A DNA stretch of 15,484 nt from Pseudomonadota bacterium (GCA_023422775.1 JAFAGM010000071.1:1-15484), one strand, 5' to 3'; positions 1-8,029 are shown, numbered from the stretch's first letter. Numbers and translations: made by a program. Notes: generated by a model from the sequence alone, not told the origin.

Positions 1-373
1 CATCGGGCGAGACGATCACGGCGGCCGCCTTGAGATCCTCGAGGTAGAATGCAAATTCGTCCGCGCCGTAGGCGGGGTTGAGCGGCGCGCAGGCGGCGGC
101 CGACGCCACGCTGAGGAAGGCGGTGGCAAGGAGCGGGCCGTTGCCCATGACGAGGCCGATACGGGCGTCGGGGCCGAGCCCGCGGGCCCGCAGTGTCGCA
201 CGCGTGTAGTCGAGTTGTCGGACCAGTCCGCGCCAAGGCAACTCGTCGCCGGTTGCCGAGAGGATGCAGGCAGACATTGGCGTGCATGCGGCCTGGCGGC
301 GCAGGAGCGCGCCAAGCGTGACGGGCGCTTCGCCGGCGTCGCGCTGGAACATGACTTCCGCGTGGTCGGACAT
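1..373 (-). CDS. AMP-forming acyl-CoA synthetase, N-terminal part (runs off left edge)
   Basis: The frame stays open from an ATG at 373 to the window edge, giving about 124 N-terminal residues of a protein that would normally be some 500 residues long. The translation has features of the ANL (AMP-binding) superfamily N-domain: a segment reading LVRQLDYTRATLRARGLGPD, then RIGLVMGNGPLLATAFL, then APLNPAYGADEFAFYLEDL, where the APLNPAY stretch is typical of acyl-CoA synthetases. Such enzymes adenylate a carboxylic acid and transfer it to CoA in the cytoplasm. The AMP-binding P-loop and all catalytic motifs lie beyond the edge, so the substrate cannot be guessed. The start is supported by a GAGGGA Shine-Dalgarno-like run about 8 bases upstream. 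It begins 30 bp after the stop of the WecG-like gene on the same strand, so co-transcription is possible, although it may simply be an unrelated flanking gene. Confidence 0.8.
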   Translation of the reverse strand, partial: MSDHAEVMFQRDAGEAPVTLGALLRRQAACTPMSACILSATGDELPWRGLVRQLDYTRATLRARGLGPDARIGLVMGNGPLLATAFLSVASAAACAPLNPAYGADEFAFYLEDLKAAAVIVSPD

Positions 374-403
374 GGCGTTTCCCTCAGGCTGGACGAACGG
401 CGA

Positions 404-1201
404 TTACTGCGGCACCCGGGCGGGCTGGCGGATGGCGCGACGCGCGAACTCGCAGGTTGCCAGGAACAGGAACCCTGGAACGATGTAGGCATAGCGGCGC
501 CACAGGCGGCGCGGCTCGGTGCACAGGCGGAAGAGCCACTCGAGACCGTGGCGGCCGAACCAGGGCGGCGCCTGGCGCTTTGTGCCGGCGAGAAAGTCGA
601 ACGCGGCGCCGACGCCGATCATCACCGGCGCGTTGATGCGGTCGAGATGGGTGGCCATCCAGCGTTCCTGTTTGGGCGTGCTCAGTCCGACCCAGACGAT
701 ATCGGGACGCGCGGCGTTGATCGCGGTAATCTCCGCCCTGTCCTCCTCCGAGGTCAGTGTGCGGAACGGCGGGCACAGCGTGCCTGTCACCTGCAACTCG
801 GGATACGCGTAGCGCAGCGTCTCGGCGAGCCGGTCGGCGAGGCCCGGCGCGCCGCCGTAATAGAAGTGCCGGTAGCCGCGGGCGACGGACATCGCCGTCA
901 CCGCCCGCATGAGGTCGGGACCGTAGACACGCTCGATGCGACGGTCCCCGGAAAGTCGAAGAAACCAGACCAGCGGCATTCCGTCCGGGGTTACCATGTC
1001 GGCGCGGGCGTGGATGGCGCGAAGCGCGCTGTCGCGCCGGCATTCCATGACTCCATGGACGCCGGTCACGCAGACATAGGCGCGGCGCCCTTCATCGATC
1101 CACCTCGCGATATGGGCGACAGCATCGGCCATCGTGATCGAACTGACAGGTACGCCGAGGACATCGCAGCGATCGGGACGGAACGGTTCGTCGTGGGTCA
1201 T
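404..1201 (-). CDS. WecG/TagA/CpsF family (GT26) glycosyltransferase
   Basis: This 265-residue protein belongs to the family that adds a sugar from a nucleotide donor to a polyprenyl-diphosphate-linked sugar on the cytoplasmic face of the inner membrane; members include the WecG and TagA N-acetylmannosaminyltransferases and the GumM glucosyltransferase. Visible family motifs are TPDGMP at residues 71-76 with the conserved Asp73, WVGLSTPKQERWM at 170-182, GVGAAFDFLAGTKRQAPPW at 196-214 and GLEWLFRL at 219-226. The C-terminal end (about 239-255) is hydrophobic followed by arginines, fitting the membrane-associating tail known in TagA. The reading frame is open further upstream to 1483, but the ATG at 1201 is chosen because the protein then begins just before the family's first strand (DVLGVPVSSIT) and because it overlaps the upstream stop as ATGA. 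The sugar and acceptor cannot be read from sequence. Confidence 0.92.
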   Translation of the reverse strand: MTHDEPFRPDRCDVLGVPVSSITMADAVAHIARWIDEGRRAYVCVTGVHGVMECRRDSALRAIHARADMVTPDGMPLVWFLRLSGDRRIERVYGPDLMRAVTAMSVARGYRHFYYGGAPGLADRLAETLRYAYPELQVTGTLCPPFRTLTSEEDRAEITAINAARPDIVWVGLSTPKQERWMATHLDRINAPVMIGVGAAFDFLAGTKRQAPPWFGRHGLEWLFRLCTEPRRLWRRYAYIVPGFLFLATCEFARRAIRQPARVPQ

Positions 1202-1464
1202 GAGGTCGTCCTCAATGCGTAGCGGTCGGTGGTGGCGTCGCCGGCCAGCCGCATGTCGACATAGTCGATCGCGTTGGCGAGCCGCTCTTCGAGCGGCACA
1301 CCTCGCGCAGATTGCCGAGGTTGATAGCCGGTTGGTCCCTCGATGAGGTCGGTCACGCGGTAGAACAGCACGTCGCAGAACTCCTTGAGAAGTCGCGAGC
1401 ACAAATGCGAGCCCAGGATTTCTGCCCGCCCACGAAAACTCGTTCTCTCGCGCGTCTCTCGCAC
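1198..1464 (-). CDS. Unidentified short ORF, possibly the 3' remnant of a larger gene
   Basis: I do not recognise this protein. From a GTG at 1464 it would have 88 residues; the frame is open further upstream, but that part is rich in Arg, Pro and Ala and does not look coding. The last 65 or so residues look like real protein, with a helical stretch SRLLKEFCDVLFYRVTDLIE and then EERLANAIDYVDMRLAGD. No signal peptide or membrane segment is seen. Its TGA overlaps the ATG of the WecG-like gene (ATGA, 1198-1201), which argues that it is or was translated and coupled to that gene. No Shine-Dalgarno sequence precedes the GTG. About 227 bp without convincing coding sequence (1465-1691) separate it from the glycosyltransferase gene upstream, so a truncated gene whose 5' part was lost is as likely as a small intact gene. 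Confidence 0.45.
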   Translation of the reverse strand: MRETRERTSFRGRAEILGSHLCSRLLKEFCDVLFYRVTDLIEGPTGYQPRQSARGVPLEERLANAIDYVDMRLAGDATTDRYALRTTS

Positions 1465-1691
1465 TGGCGCGCGTTGGCGGCACCGTCCCGCTCGCCGGCA
1501 GCCCACTGCGACATTATGCCCGAAACAAGCGGTCGCTATAGCGGCGCATCCGGGGTGGAACCTCTTCCGGAATGGGTATGCCGGAGCGGAGGGCTTACTT
1601 CGAAAGGGATATGGCCCGTGTCTATGGGGAAGGAGTGGGGACCGTCCCGCAATGTCGTTCTTCGACAGCGTGCGCGACGATTGCAATTTAC

Positions 1692-2654
1692 CTAACCGCG
1701 CGTCCAGCGGCGCTTCCCCGGGGCAAGCGCCCCTGGCCACCCATAACCATGAGCAGCCCTGCGCGGATCACTTTGGCCCACGAGCTGGGCGGTGACCTTC
1801 GCGCTATGTGCAGCCACCAGCATGAAGCACAGCGACTTGCTCAGGACGCCAATCGGCTTGCCTATTGGTGTACCGAAGTAAGCCCTGATCTGCCGCAGTC
1901 GTCGTGAATAGCGTTTGCCATCAGTGCTGAGAAAACCCTTCAGTTCCTTCTGGCTGAGAGCCCACGAAACATTCGTATGGAAGCGCTTGAAGAACAAGCG
2001 CTCGTTGGCACACTGGAAACGGCCGAGCAGCGCCAATTCCGCCAGCATCGCGCGATCACTGCCGGCGAAGTTGGGCAGCAGCGCCGTTTGCTGCAGGATT
2101 TCACGACGAACAACGCCAAACATGTGAGTCCCCCAGCGGGCGCGGGTGAGCACGTGCCTGAATCGGCTGATGGCCGCAGGGGTATCGCCAATGCTCGTGA
2201 CGTCCGCCCAATACCGCCTTCCACTCTTTGGATCGACAAAACTCCCTGTCTCCTGTTCGAAGGGAAGAATCTGGCCCTTTTCGTCGATAAAGGCAGTACC
2301 GGTGTGGGCCAGAATGGTATCCGGATTCTCTTCGAGCAACCTGACGCACGCATCCAGATAGGCCTCATGGTAGAGGTCATCGTGGGCGGCCCATTTGAAC
2401 AAGGGCGCCGTCGATAGCGCGAACACCCGATTGAAGTTTGCTATAGCCCCCACGTTTCGCTCATTGCGAGTGTAGCGAATGCGGGGATCACGCCGTTCGT
2501 ATTCGCAGCAGATCTGCTGGGTGCGATCGCTCGAAGCATTGTCACAGATAAGGATCTCGAAATCCCTGAAAGTCTGCGCCAACAGGCTGTCGAGCAGTTC
2601 CGGCAGGAACTCCTCTCCGTTGAACACCGGGATTCCAATCGAGAGCCTAGGCAT
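1692..2654 (-). CDS. Family 2 glycosyltransferase (GT-A fold)
   Basis: This 320-residue protein is a cytoplasmic GT-A glycosyltransferase that probably extends the lipid-linked repeat unit. It opens with the GT2 signature PRLSIGIPVFNGEEFLPELL (residues 2-21), has LICDNASSDRT at 35-45 for nucleotide binding, NVGAIANFN at 67-75, and AAHDDLY at 89-95 carrying the metal-binding DxD-type motif (HDD at 91-93). The frame is open to 2735, but the internal ATG at 2654 is chosen because the family fold starts there; the extra 27 residues would be atypical, and no good ribosome binding site marks either start. A moderately hydrophobic stretch lies near residues 270-290. Its stop is followed by the 227-bp gap, and 123 bp separate it from the beta-helix gene. 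A hand count of 1921-1980 gives 50% GC, well below its neighbours. Donor and acceptor are unknown. Confidence 0.9.
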   Translation of the reverse strand: MPRLSIGIPVFNGEEFLPELLDSLLAQTFRDFEILICDNASSDRTQQICCEYERRDPRIRYTRNERNVGAIANFNRVFALSTAPLFKWAAHDDLYHEAYLDACVRLLEENPDTILAHTGTAFIDEKGQILPFEQETGSFVDPKSGRRYWADVTSIGDTPAAISRFRHVLTRARWGTHMFGVVRREILQQTALLPNFAGSDRAMLAELALLGRFQCANERLFFKRFHTNVSWALSQKELKGFLSTDGKRYSRRLRQIRAYFGTPIGKPIGVLSKSLCFMLVAAHSAKVTAQLVGQSDPRRAAHGYGWPGALAPGKRRWTRG

Positions 2655-2777
2655 CGAGCTCGAGCCCCGTGCTTCAATCCGCCCAAACGTATCGGAGGCA
2701 ACTGCCTGCATCAACGAGCGCTTGTGCGGTACCACTTTCGCGACCAGCGGCTACTCGACAGTACACCCCTCTGGCCA

Positions 2778-4253
2778 TCATTTGTCGGACAAGATCAGTC
2801 GGCCGGTCTGCTCCAGGCCTTTCCCCCGGAAGCCGCTCCAGTCGGTGATGTCCTGATCCCACACGAATCGTGGCGGTTTGTTCTCGCCTCGAACACGATA
2901 TGTGTTGCCGTCGAACCGGTTGCCGCCATGGGCAATGATCCCGAAGTTCTCATTCTCGGGCCTGGTGTCGGAGACACCGCCGGCACAGACAGCCCCCTCG
3001 AATGTCATATCATTGGCGCGAACGGTGTTGTTGCGCGTCTTGTACTTCTTGCCGTCGTCTCGGCGCCCCTGATCGATCAGCACGATTCCGCAAGCGCCGG
3101 ATGCAACGGTAACCGTATTGCCGGTCACCTCCACGTCCTGCGACGCAGCAATGACGATATCGGCAGCCCAGAACCAGCTTCCGTTCCCAGTACCGTTGTA
3201 CCGCACCACGTTCCCGCGGATCGCAGCGTTGAACGATATCTCGTGGAAGATGCCGATCTGCTGGTTGTATTCAACAAGATTGTCCTCATAGACGACATTG
3301 CGACAATCGCCGTCGCACCACAGGCCTGGACCATTGTTGTGATGGACATGATTGCCACGGAAGGTGACGCCGTTACTCAACGCGATCTTGGCGCCTCCGG
3401 CCTCCCAACCCGGATCGAAGCCATAGATATTGTTCGACCAGATCCGATTGCCCTCGATCCGGATATCATTGCCGTTGCCTTCGATGCCGATCTGCCCATT
3501 GTGATGGACATCGCAGTTATGCACACGAGTACCGGTCCCGACGCTGATCCCGGCACCGCTGTTCAGGCGCACTACGCAGTTTTCTATGGACCATCTGGTG
3601 CCCTCACGGGCGTGGATCGCGCCCTCTTGGGCACGGCTCCCATATTTCTCGATCGTGAGCCTGCTGATCGATACGTTGGACGCCTTGCTTTGAAACGCGA
3701 ATGACGCGACCGTCGCCTCGACCTTGTGCTTCGTCGGGTCGTCGGCGAGATAGATCCGGCCGCCCGCGTAATCGATGTAAACTTCGCTGCTTGCGAGCCC
3801 AACTTTGCTCAGCACCCTGGTCAGCGGCTTGTCGTCAATGAACACGGCTTGGGGTTGGTCGCAGGCCGGCGCGCTCGGCAGGCACTCGCCGTGCTTGCGG
3901 ACGCGCTGGAGTTGGATGTTCGCTACCCAATGCCCCTCCTCGCGCCTGAAGCCGTCCAGTAGCCGGCTGCCGTTCAGCACGGCTTCGTCCTCCCCGTAGA
4001 AGCCCTGCCCCGCTCGCGGCCGCACGGCCTGGGCTCGATGAACTCCCTTCTTCAGGCAGAACACGGCGCCCTCGCCGGCGAAATCGACCGCCGCCTGGAT
4101 TGACTTGCCAGGCTCAATGGCTATCGCGTCGTATGGACAGGATGAAGTGTTGACGTCGACGAATGCTGCCACAGCGGCGATCAACAGACCGCAAGGCACG
4201 AACGTCAAGATCAGTTTCCTTCGTGTGGCAGAGATTCGGATGAATGCCATCAT
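2778..4253 (-). CDS. Membrane-anchored right-handed parallel beta-helix protein, candidate polysaccharide-modifying enzyme
   Basis: The 491-residue product has a positively charged N-terminus followed by one hydrophobic segment (about 14-32), so it is probably exported, either anchored in the inner membrane or cleaved. Residues 43-72 read like the first strand of pectate-lyase-type beta-helices (SIQAAVDFAGEGAVFCLKKG). From about 190 to 420 there are repeated short strands with Asn/Gly turns, such as GAGISVGTGTRVHNCDVHHN and GIEGNGNDIRIEGNRIWSNN, the PbH1 repeat pattern of polysaccharide lyases, hydrolases and C5-epimerases. Scattered cysteines suggest disulfides. The ATG at 4253 overlaps the stop of the polymerase gene as ATGA, so it is translated together with that gene. 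The likely job is trimming or modifying the polymer in the periplasm, an inference from fold and position; no catalytic residues can be assigned with confidence. GC is low (45% in 3241-3300). Confidence 0.88.
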   Translation of the reverse strand: MMAFIRISATRRKLILTFVPCGLLIAAVAAFVDVNTSSCPYDAIAIEPGKSIQAAVDFAGEGAVFCLKKGVHRAQAVRPRAGQGFYGEDEAVLNGSRLLDGFRREEGHWVANIQLQRVRKHGECLPSAPACDQPQAVFIDDKPLTRVLSKVGLASSEVYIDYAGGRIYLADDPTKHKVEATVASFAFQSKASNVSISRLTIEKYGSRAQEGAIHAREGTRWSIENCVVRLNSGAGISVGTGTRVHNCDVHHNGQIGIEGNGNDIRIEGNRIWSNNIYGFDPGWEAGGAKIALSNGVTFRGNHVHHNNGPGLWCDGDCRNVVYEDNLVEYNQQIGIFHEISFNAAIRGNVVRYNGTGNGSWFWAADIVIAASQDVEVTGNTVTVASGACGIVLIDQGRRDDGKKYKTRNNTVRANDMTFEGAVCAGGVSDTRPENENFGIIAHGGNRFDGNTYRVRGENKPPRFVWDQDITDWSGFRGKGLEQTGRLILSDK

Positions 4254-5602
4254 CGCGCCGCAGTCCGGATTTCGTCAGAGTGTTGGGCGCGATACACCAT
4301 CACCGATCCGACGCCGAAGCCGAACAGGCACCAGAACCAGATGCCCTGCATTGGGCCTTCGAGCGTAACGTCGAACGTTGCATTGATGAGGATCGACATC
4401 GCGTAGCAGAAGATGAACAGGAACAGCTCCGCCCATCGCTCGTGTCCGCGCGCGCGAGCGGAAAGCATCGCATTGATCTGCATGCCGACCCAGGATATGA
4501 GCACGATCGACCACAGCACGAGGCCGGGCACACCGGCGCGTGCGAGCATCGTCATGTGGGCGTTGTGCGGACTGCGTAGCGGACTAGGACTGCGGGGGCC
4601 GTCGAAGCCGTCAGCGTCAGCGAGATTGATACCGAACCCCTTGCCAGTCCAGAAGAATGGTCCAAAGACCGTATCGTTGATGATGATGCTCCACCAGTTG
4701 AGGCGCCATTCCTTGGTTCCTTCATTTTGCTGACCGGACTGCCCCACAATGCTCTTGGCGTTCTCGACGATCTGGTGCGCACTGACTTGGCGATCGGTCA
4801 TTCGATCGGCTTTATTGCTTTGGGTGACGCTGACCTCGACCGCAAGGATGATCGCGAAGATGCTCAAGGCTGTCAGTATTGCGGCCAGCAACTGGCGCAG
4901 TCGTCCCAGCATGAGCATCGCAAACATGACTGGAACAAGCGCGGCGAGCGTAGCTCCCCGGTTTGTCGCGGCAACCATGGCCAACGTAGCGAACCAAACC
5001 AGAAACCACACGGGCGATACCCTTGATATTTGGGGATAGCCAACAAGAACGAAGACCATGGCTCCGGCCAGATGCGTCCCGACAGCGCTCGCCGTGATGT
5101 CCACAATCGGCCCGGGACCGAGAGACATCGGGATGTACTCCGACCAGAATCTTGTAAGAAGGTACCCTATGAATATCGCGGGAAAGCTCACCCGCAATAT
5201 GTCGTAATAGCGAAGCACCGTATTGATCCTGCGCGCGTCTTCCAGCAACAGCCCGATCACGATGAAGGCGAAGCCGCCATACATGACGATGGTGCTGTCG
5301 CGCAAGGAATCGAACCCGTACACGCTCAGGAACGGAATCGTACGTGCCAGGACCAGGACCATTAGCGCGCCCAGAACGAGACAAGGCAGGGTCGTGAGCG
5401 AGGCGGCCAAAGCGCCGGTCCTGAGAAAGACCACGATCCCGGTGAGCAGGGCAATCTCCCCCACATAGAGCGGTGGAAAGCCAAAATAGGCGAACCCCCT
5501 CCCCATCAGCGCATAGCCCAGAAGGACGATCGCGAGCAGCACCAGATAGCGATCGCCCTCGAGAAGCGCACGCCGGGATGCGGTTTTGAACGTGTCCGTC
5601 AT
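4250..5602 (-). CDS. O-antigen polymerase/ligase family membrane protein (Wzy or WaaL type)
   Basis: A polytopic membrane protein of 450 residues with roughly ten to twelve hydrophobic segments. Two features are typical of the Wzy_C/O-antigen ligase family: an arginine in a small-residue helix end (ATNRGATLAALV, near residue 215), and a large periplasmic loop running from about residue 260 to 355 that ends with GKGFGINLAD and SPHNAHMTMLARAGVPG, where the HNAH histidines match the conserved ligase/polymerase motif. In a cluster with a flippase and a chain-length regulator it most likely polymerises the repeat unit, although ligation to a lipid cannot be excluded. The ATG at 5602 is preferred because AGGCAAGGA precedes it; the alternative ATG at 5623 adds seven residues and lies 12 bp from the flippase stop. 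The stop overlaps the beta-helix start as ATGA. Confidence 0.9.
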   Translation of the reverse strand: MTDTFKTASRRALLEGDRYLVLLAIVLLGYALMGRGFAYFGFPPLYVGEIALLTGIVVFLRTGALAASLTTLPCLVLGALMVLVLARTIPFLSVYGFDSLRDSTIVMYGGFAFIVIGLLLEDARRINTVLRYYDILRVSFPAIFIGYLLTRFWSEYIPMSLGPGPIVDITASAVGTHLAGAMVFVLVGYPQISRVSPVWFLVWFATLAMVAATNRGATLAALVPVMFAMLMLGRLRQLLAAILTALSIFAIILAVEVSVTQSNKADRMTDRQVSAHQIVENAKSIVGQSGQQNEGTKEWRLNWWSIIINDTVFGPFFWTGKGFGINLADADGFDGPRSPSPLRSPHNAHMTMLARAGVPGLVLWSIVLISWVGMQINAMLSARARGHERWAELFLFIFCYAMSILINATFDVTLEGPMQGIWFWCLFGFGVGSVMVYRAQHSDEIRTAAR

Positions 5603-5635
5603 TGTTCCTTGCCTGTCAGGCATCGGGCAATCGCT

Positions 5636-6946
5636 TCAACGCTCCGCGGGAGCACCGATGGCCTTGTCAATCGAAGCCACGCTGACGGCCGCTACCGGCC
5701 GCGCCGGCACGCGCGATCTCTCGCGAGCGATCAGCCAGGCGATCGCGATAACGCCACCGGCCGCGCGCACCAGACTGGTAATCAAAAGACCGAGGCAGGC
5801 GCCGAATACGCCCAAACGGCCGATCAGCACGAAGGCCAGCACCGCCGCCGCGGCGACGGCTACGACATTGACCAGAGAGGCGAGCCTGCCGGCCTGAACG
5901 CCGAGCAGCGTCTTGCTGGAAGCTTCCGCGATATAATCTGCCACGCCCGCGATCGCGAGGAGTTGCAGGCCCATGGCGGCGGCGAGGTAGGGTGATGACA
6001 GCCCATAGACCGTCCGCAGGAGCAATTCTGGCATCAGAACGGCTGCGACACAAATGACCAGCACCGGCGCCAGGCCAAAGAGGACATAGCCATAGGCGGC
6101 GCGCGACGCGCCGATGACGCCCCCGGTGGAGTGCGCGTGTGCCGCGACCTGCGGTATCGTATTGCCGATGCCCAGAATGATCGGAGCCATCATGGCGGCG
6201 ATGTTCACACCGGCCTGGAACGATGCGGTGGCGGCAGTGCCGGCAGCGGCCGCGAGCACCCACGGAAACAGCTGACCGCGAACGAGCACGAGCTGATAAT
6301 TGACGAGCGACCACTTCCCGACTGAAAAATTTTCGCGGGCCAGCAGCCGCGCTTCGGCGAAATTCGGCCAGGCTAATCGGAGCTTCGATACATGCACCAA
6401 CGCGCCGACAGCGAAGGCTGCCGACATCATATAAATCGCGGAGGGGAGCGATATATCGCCGAGCCAGGCCAGGAGCGCGATCAACAGGGCCTGTCCGAAA
6501 TAAGCGACGCCATCTCCGGCCACCGCCGCACGGTAGCGGAAATCGGCGAACAGGCATCGCCGTGCCGTCTCTTGCGCCTGCCAGCACAAATAGCAGAGAC
6601 ACGCCGGCAACTCGATATTGTCGACCTCCAACAACGTGGTTCCGAGCGCCATGACCACGACCAGGACCAGACTCAGCGCCGCGGCGAGCAGGACCGTGTT
6701 TCCAAGCAGGCCGGCACGCTGGTCGTCGGTCACGACACAGAGTTGGACGGACAGCGGATAGGAGATGAGCGAGTAATCGATCGTCCGGAAAAGAAAAATG
6801 GCACCGATAAAGAGGGTGAATTCCCCGTAGTCCTGTGCGCTGAGCGTGCGCGCGAGCAGCACGTTGAGCACGAAGCTGCCGGAACTCACCAGGCCTTGAT
6901 CGATAAGCGCCCACGATGCCCTCTCGATGGGAAATTTCGCGATCAT
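5636..6946 (-). CDS. wzx: Polysaccharide flippase (Wzx/MOP-type lipid-linked oligosaccharide transporter)
   Basis: This 436-residue protein is almost wholly hydrophobic with about twelve to fourteen predicted membrane helices. It starts in the way MOP-superfamily flippases do: a short amphipathic segment, then ALIDQGLVSSGSFVLNVLLA, RTLSAQDYGEFTLF and a paired helix. Internal features such as LARENFSVGKWSLVNYQL fit the start of the second bundle. Family members move undecaprenyl-diphosphate-linked repeat units across the inner membrane. The ATG at 6946 is supported by a GAGGG Shine-Dalgarno-like run eight bases upstream. It lies 54 bp after the chain-length gene and 33 bp (or 12 bp with the alternative start) before the polymerase gene, as expected for one operon. 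The polar C-terminal tail (about residues 405-436) is cytoplasmic. The assignment as flippase rather than another MOP exporter rests on context. Confidence 0.9.
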   Translation of the reverse strand: MIAKFPIERASWALIDQGLVSSGSFVLNVLLARTLSAQDYGEFTLFIGAIFLFRTIDYSLISYPLSVQLCVVTDDQRAGLLGNTVLLAAALSLVLVVVMALGTTLLEVDNIELPACLCYLCWQAQETARRCLFADFRYRAAVAGDGVAYFGQALLIALLAWLGDISLPSAIYMMSAAFAVGALVHVSKLRLAWPNFAEARLLARENFSVGKWSLVNYQLVLVRGQLFPWVLAAAAGTAATASFQAGVNIAAMMAPIILGIGNTIPQVAAHAHSTGGVIGASRAAYGYVLFGLAPVLVICVAAVLMPELLLRTVYGLSSPYLAAAMGLQLLAIAGVADYIAEASSKTLLGVQAGRLASLVNVVAVAAAAVLAFVLIGRLGVFGACLGLLITSLVRAAGGVIAIAWLIARERSRVPARPVAAVSVASIDKAIGAPAER

Positions 6947-7000
6947 CAGAAATACCCTCGACAGTCCTCGTCACGCCCGCGGTGAACCGTTGCAGCTGCG

Positions 7001-8029
7001 CTATTTTTGCTCCGTCTGGTTGACTATTCCGCGCTCGGGCTGAAGCTCCTTGCGATCGCGCCAGATGGCCAGGCCGATGCCGGCCAGCAAGGCCGAAAGG
7101 AATGACAGTCCGAGGATCACAAATCCCCTGGGACTGGTCGGCGTCTGGTTTGGCACTGCCAGCTTGACGCTCTGGTCGCTGGGTATCTCGTCCTGATCGC
7201 CACCCCGCGGATTCTTCGTCGCCTCGAACGAGACGCGCGCGGCATCAAGGTCCGCCACGGCCCGCAGGGTCTTCGGATGCTTGTCGCCGTAGACCGCGAG
7301 TTGCTGGCCAAGTTGGGCCTCGGCGGCGTTCAGCCTGTCGTGGCTGCGCTGGATGACCTTGTCTCGGAAGTACTCGATAACCACGGCGTTGACGACCCGC
7401 GCTGCTTCATCGGGGGAGCGTGCCGTAAAGGAAACGGAGATGAGATACGAACGCGAGTCGTTCGCCACCACGACCTTGCTGCGCAGCAACGCGACTGCGC
7501 GGTCGAACGGCGAGTACCTGCGGGTTTCCGGCAAAAACGTGCCCCGAACCCAATCCAGGTTGCGCGTGATCCACGAGGGTGACCAGGAGGCACCGGGATC
7601 TTGACCGATACGCCTGGCGGCCGCCCGCAAGATCGCATCGGAGCGAATCAAACGAGCCTCGCCGGTGACGACGGTCGCCGCGTCGACGCTTGCCACGGCT
7701 ACCACTTTTGCTTGACCAGGTTTTCCTTCGTCCCGCGAGAACAGGTTCGGATAAATGAGCGCTTCCGCGGTGTACTTGCGCGGCAACACCGGTATGACGA
7801 TGCACGCGAGCGCGAGTCCGAGCCCGACGAATGATGCGATGAGCCAACGCTGCCGCACGATCGACCGCAGGGCACGAACGGCCCAATCTTCATAGTACGC
7901 TCGATAATCGGAGCGCTTGATTTGAGGGCCGCGCCGTTTCCTGGGTCGCTTCTCAGGCAACGGCTTCTCAAGATCAAACTTCTCATGATCGAGTTTAAGC
8001 GGGTCATGGTCGAACTTGAGCATGTTCAT
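7001..8029 (-). CDS. wzz: Chain-length determinant protein (Wzz/GNVR-type polysaccharide co-polymerase), no kinase domain
   Basis: The 342-residue protein has the layout of a polysaccharide co-polymerase: a cytoplasmic N-terminus, a first membrane helix at about 62-82 (RWLIASFVGLGLALACIVIP), a periplasmic region beginning RKYTAEALIYPN and including VSFTARSPDEAARVVNAVV, and a second helix at about 302-323 preceded by TSPRG and followed by a short basic tail. Such proteins set polymer length with the Wzy polymerase. It ends soon after the second helix, so the fused tyrosine-kinase domain found in many exopolysaccharide regulators is absent, and no separate kinase gene is in view. The first 60 residues are unusually polar and contain tandem K-[FL]-D-[HL]-[DE] units. 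Starts at 8029 (ATG), 8023 (ATG) and 8056 (GTG) are all possible; none has a clear ribosome binding site. It appears to be the first gene of the minus-strand operon. Confidence 0.88.
   Translation of the reverse strand: MNMLKFDHDPLKLDHEKFDLEKPLPEKRPRKRRGPQIKRSDYRAYYEDWAVRALRSIVRQRWLIASFVGLGLALACIVIPVLPRKYTAEALIYPNLFSRDEGKPGQAKVVAVASVDAATVVTGEARLIRSDAILRAAARRIGQDPGASWSPSWITRNLDWVRGTFLPETRRYSPFDRAVALLRSKVVVANDSRSYLISVSFTARSPDEAARVVNAVVIEYFRDKVIQRSHDRLNAAEAQLGQQLAVYGDKHPKTLRAVADLDAARVSFEATKNPRGGDQDEIPSDQSVKLAVPNQTPTSPRGFVILGLSFLSALLAGIGLAIWRDRKELQPERGIVNQTEQK

Noticed and set aside
215..1222. Long open frame on the plus strand opposite the WecG-like gene
   Set aside because: It is antisense to a well-supported glycosyltransferase and the acyl-CoA synthetase; its product resembles no family and is the usual by-product of high-GC codon use.
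1572..1700. Short plus-strand frame beginning MGMPERRAYFERDMARVYGE in the gap beside the GT2 gene
   Set aside because: The opening looks plausible, but the frame runs on antisense into the GT2 gene, has no ribosome binding site and matches nothing I recognise.
2724..3704. 326-codon plus-strand open frame with a protein-like look
   Set aside because: It is antisense to the beta-helix gene, which has repeat structure, an export signal and a coupled start; the antisense frame has no ribosome binding site and no recognised domain.
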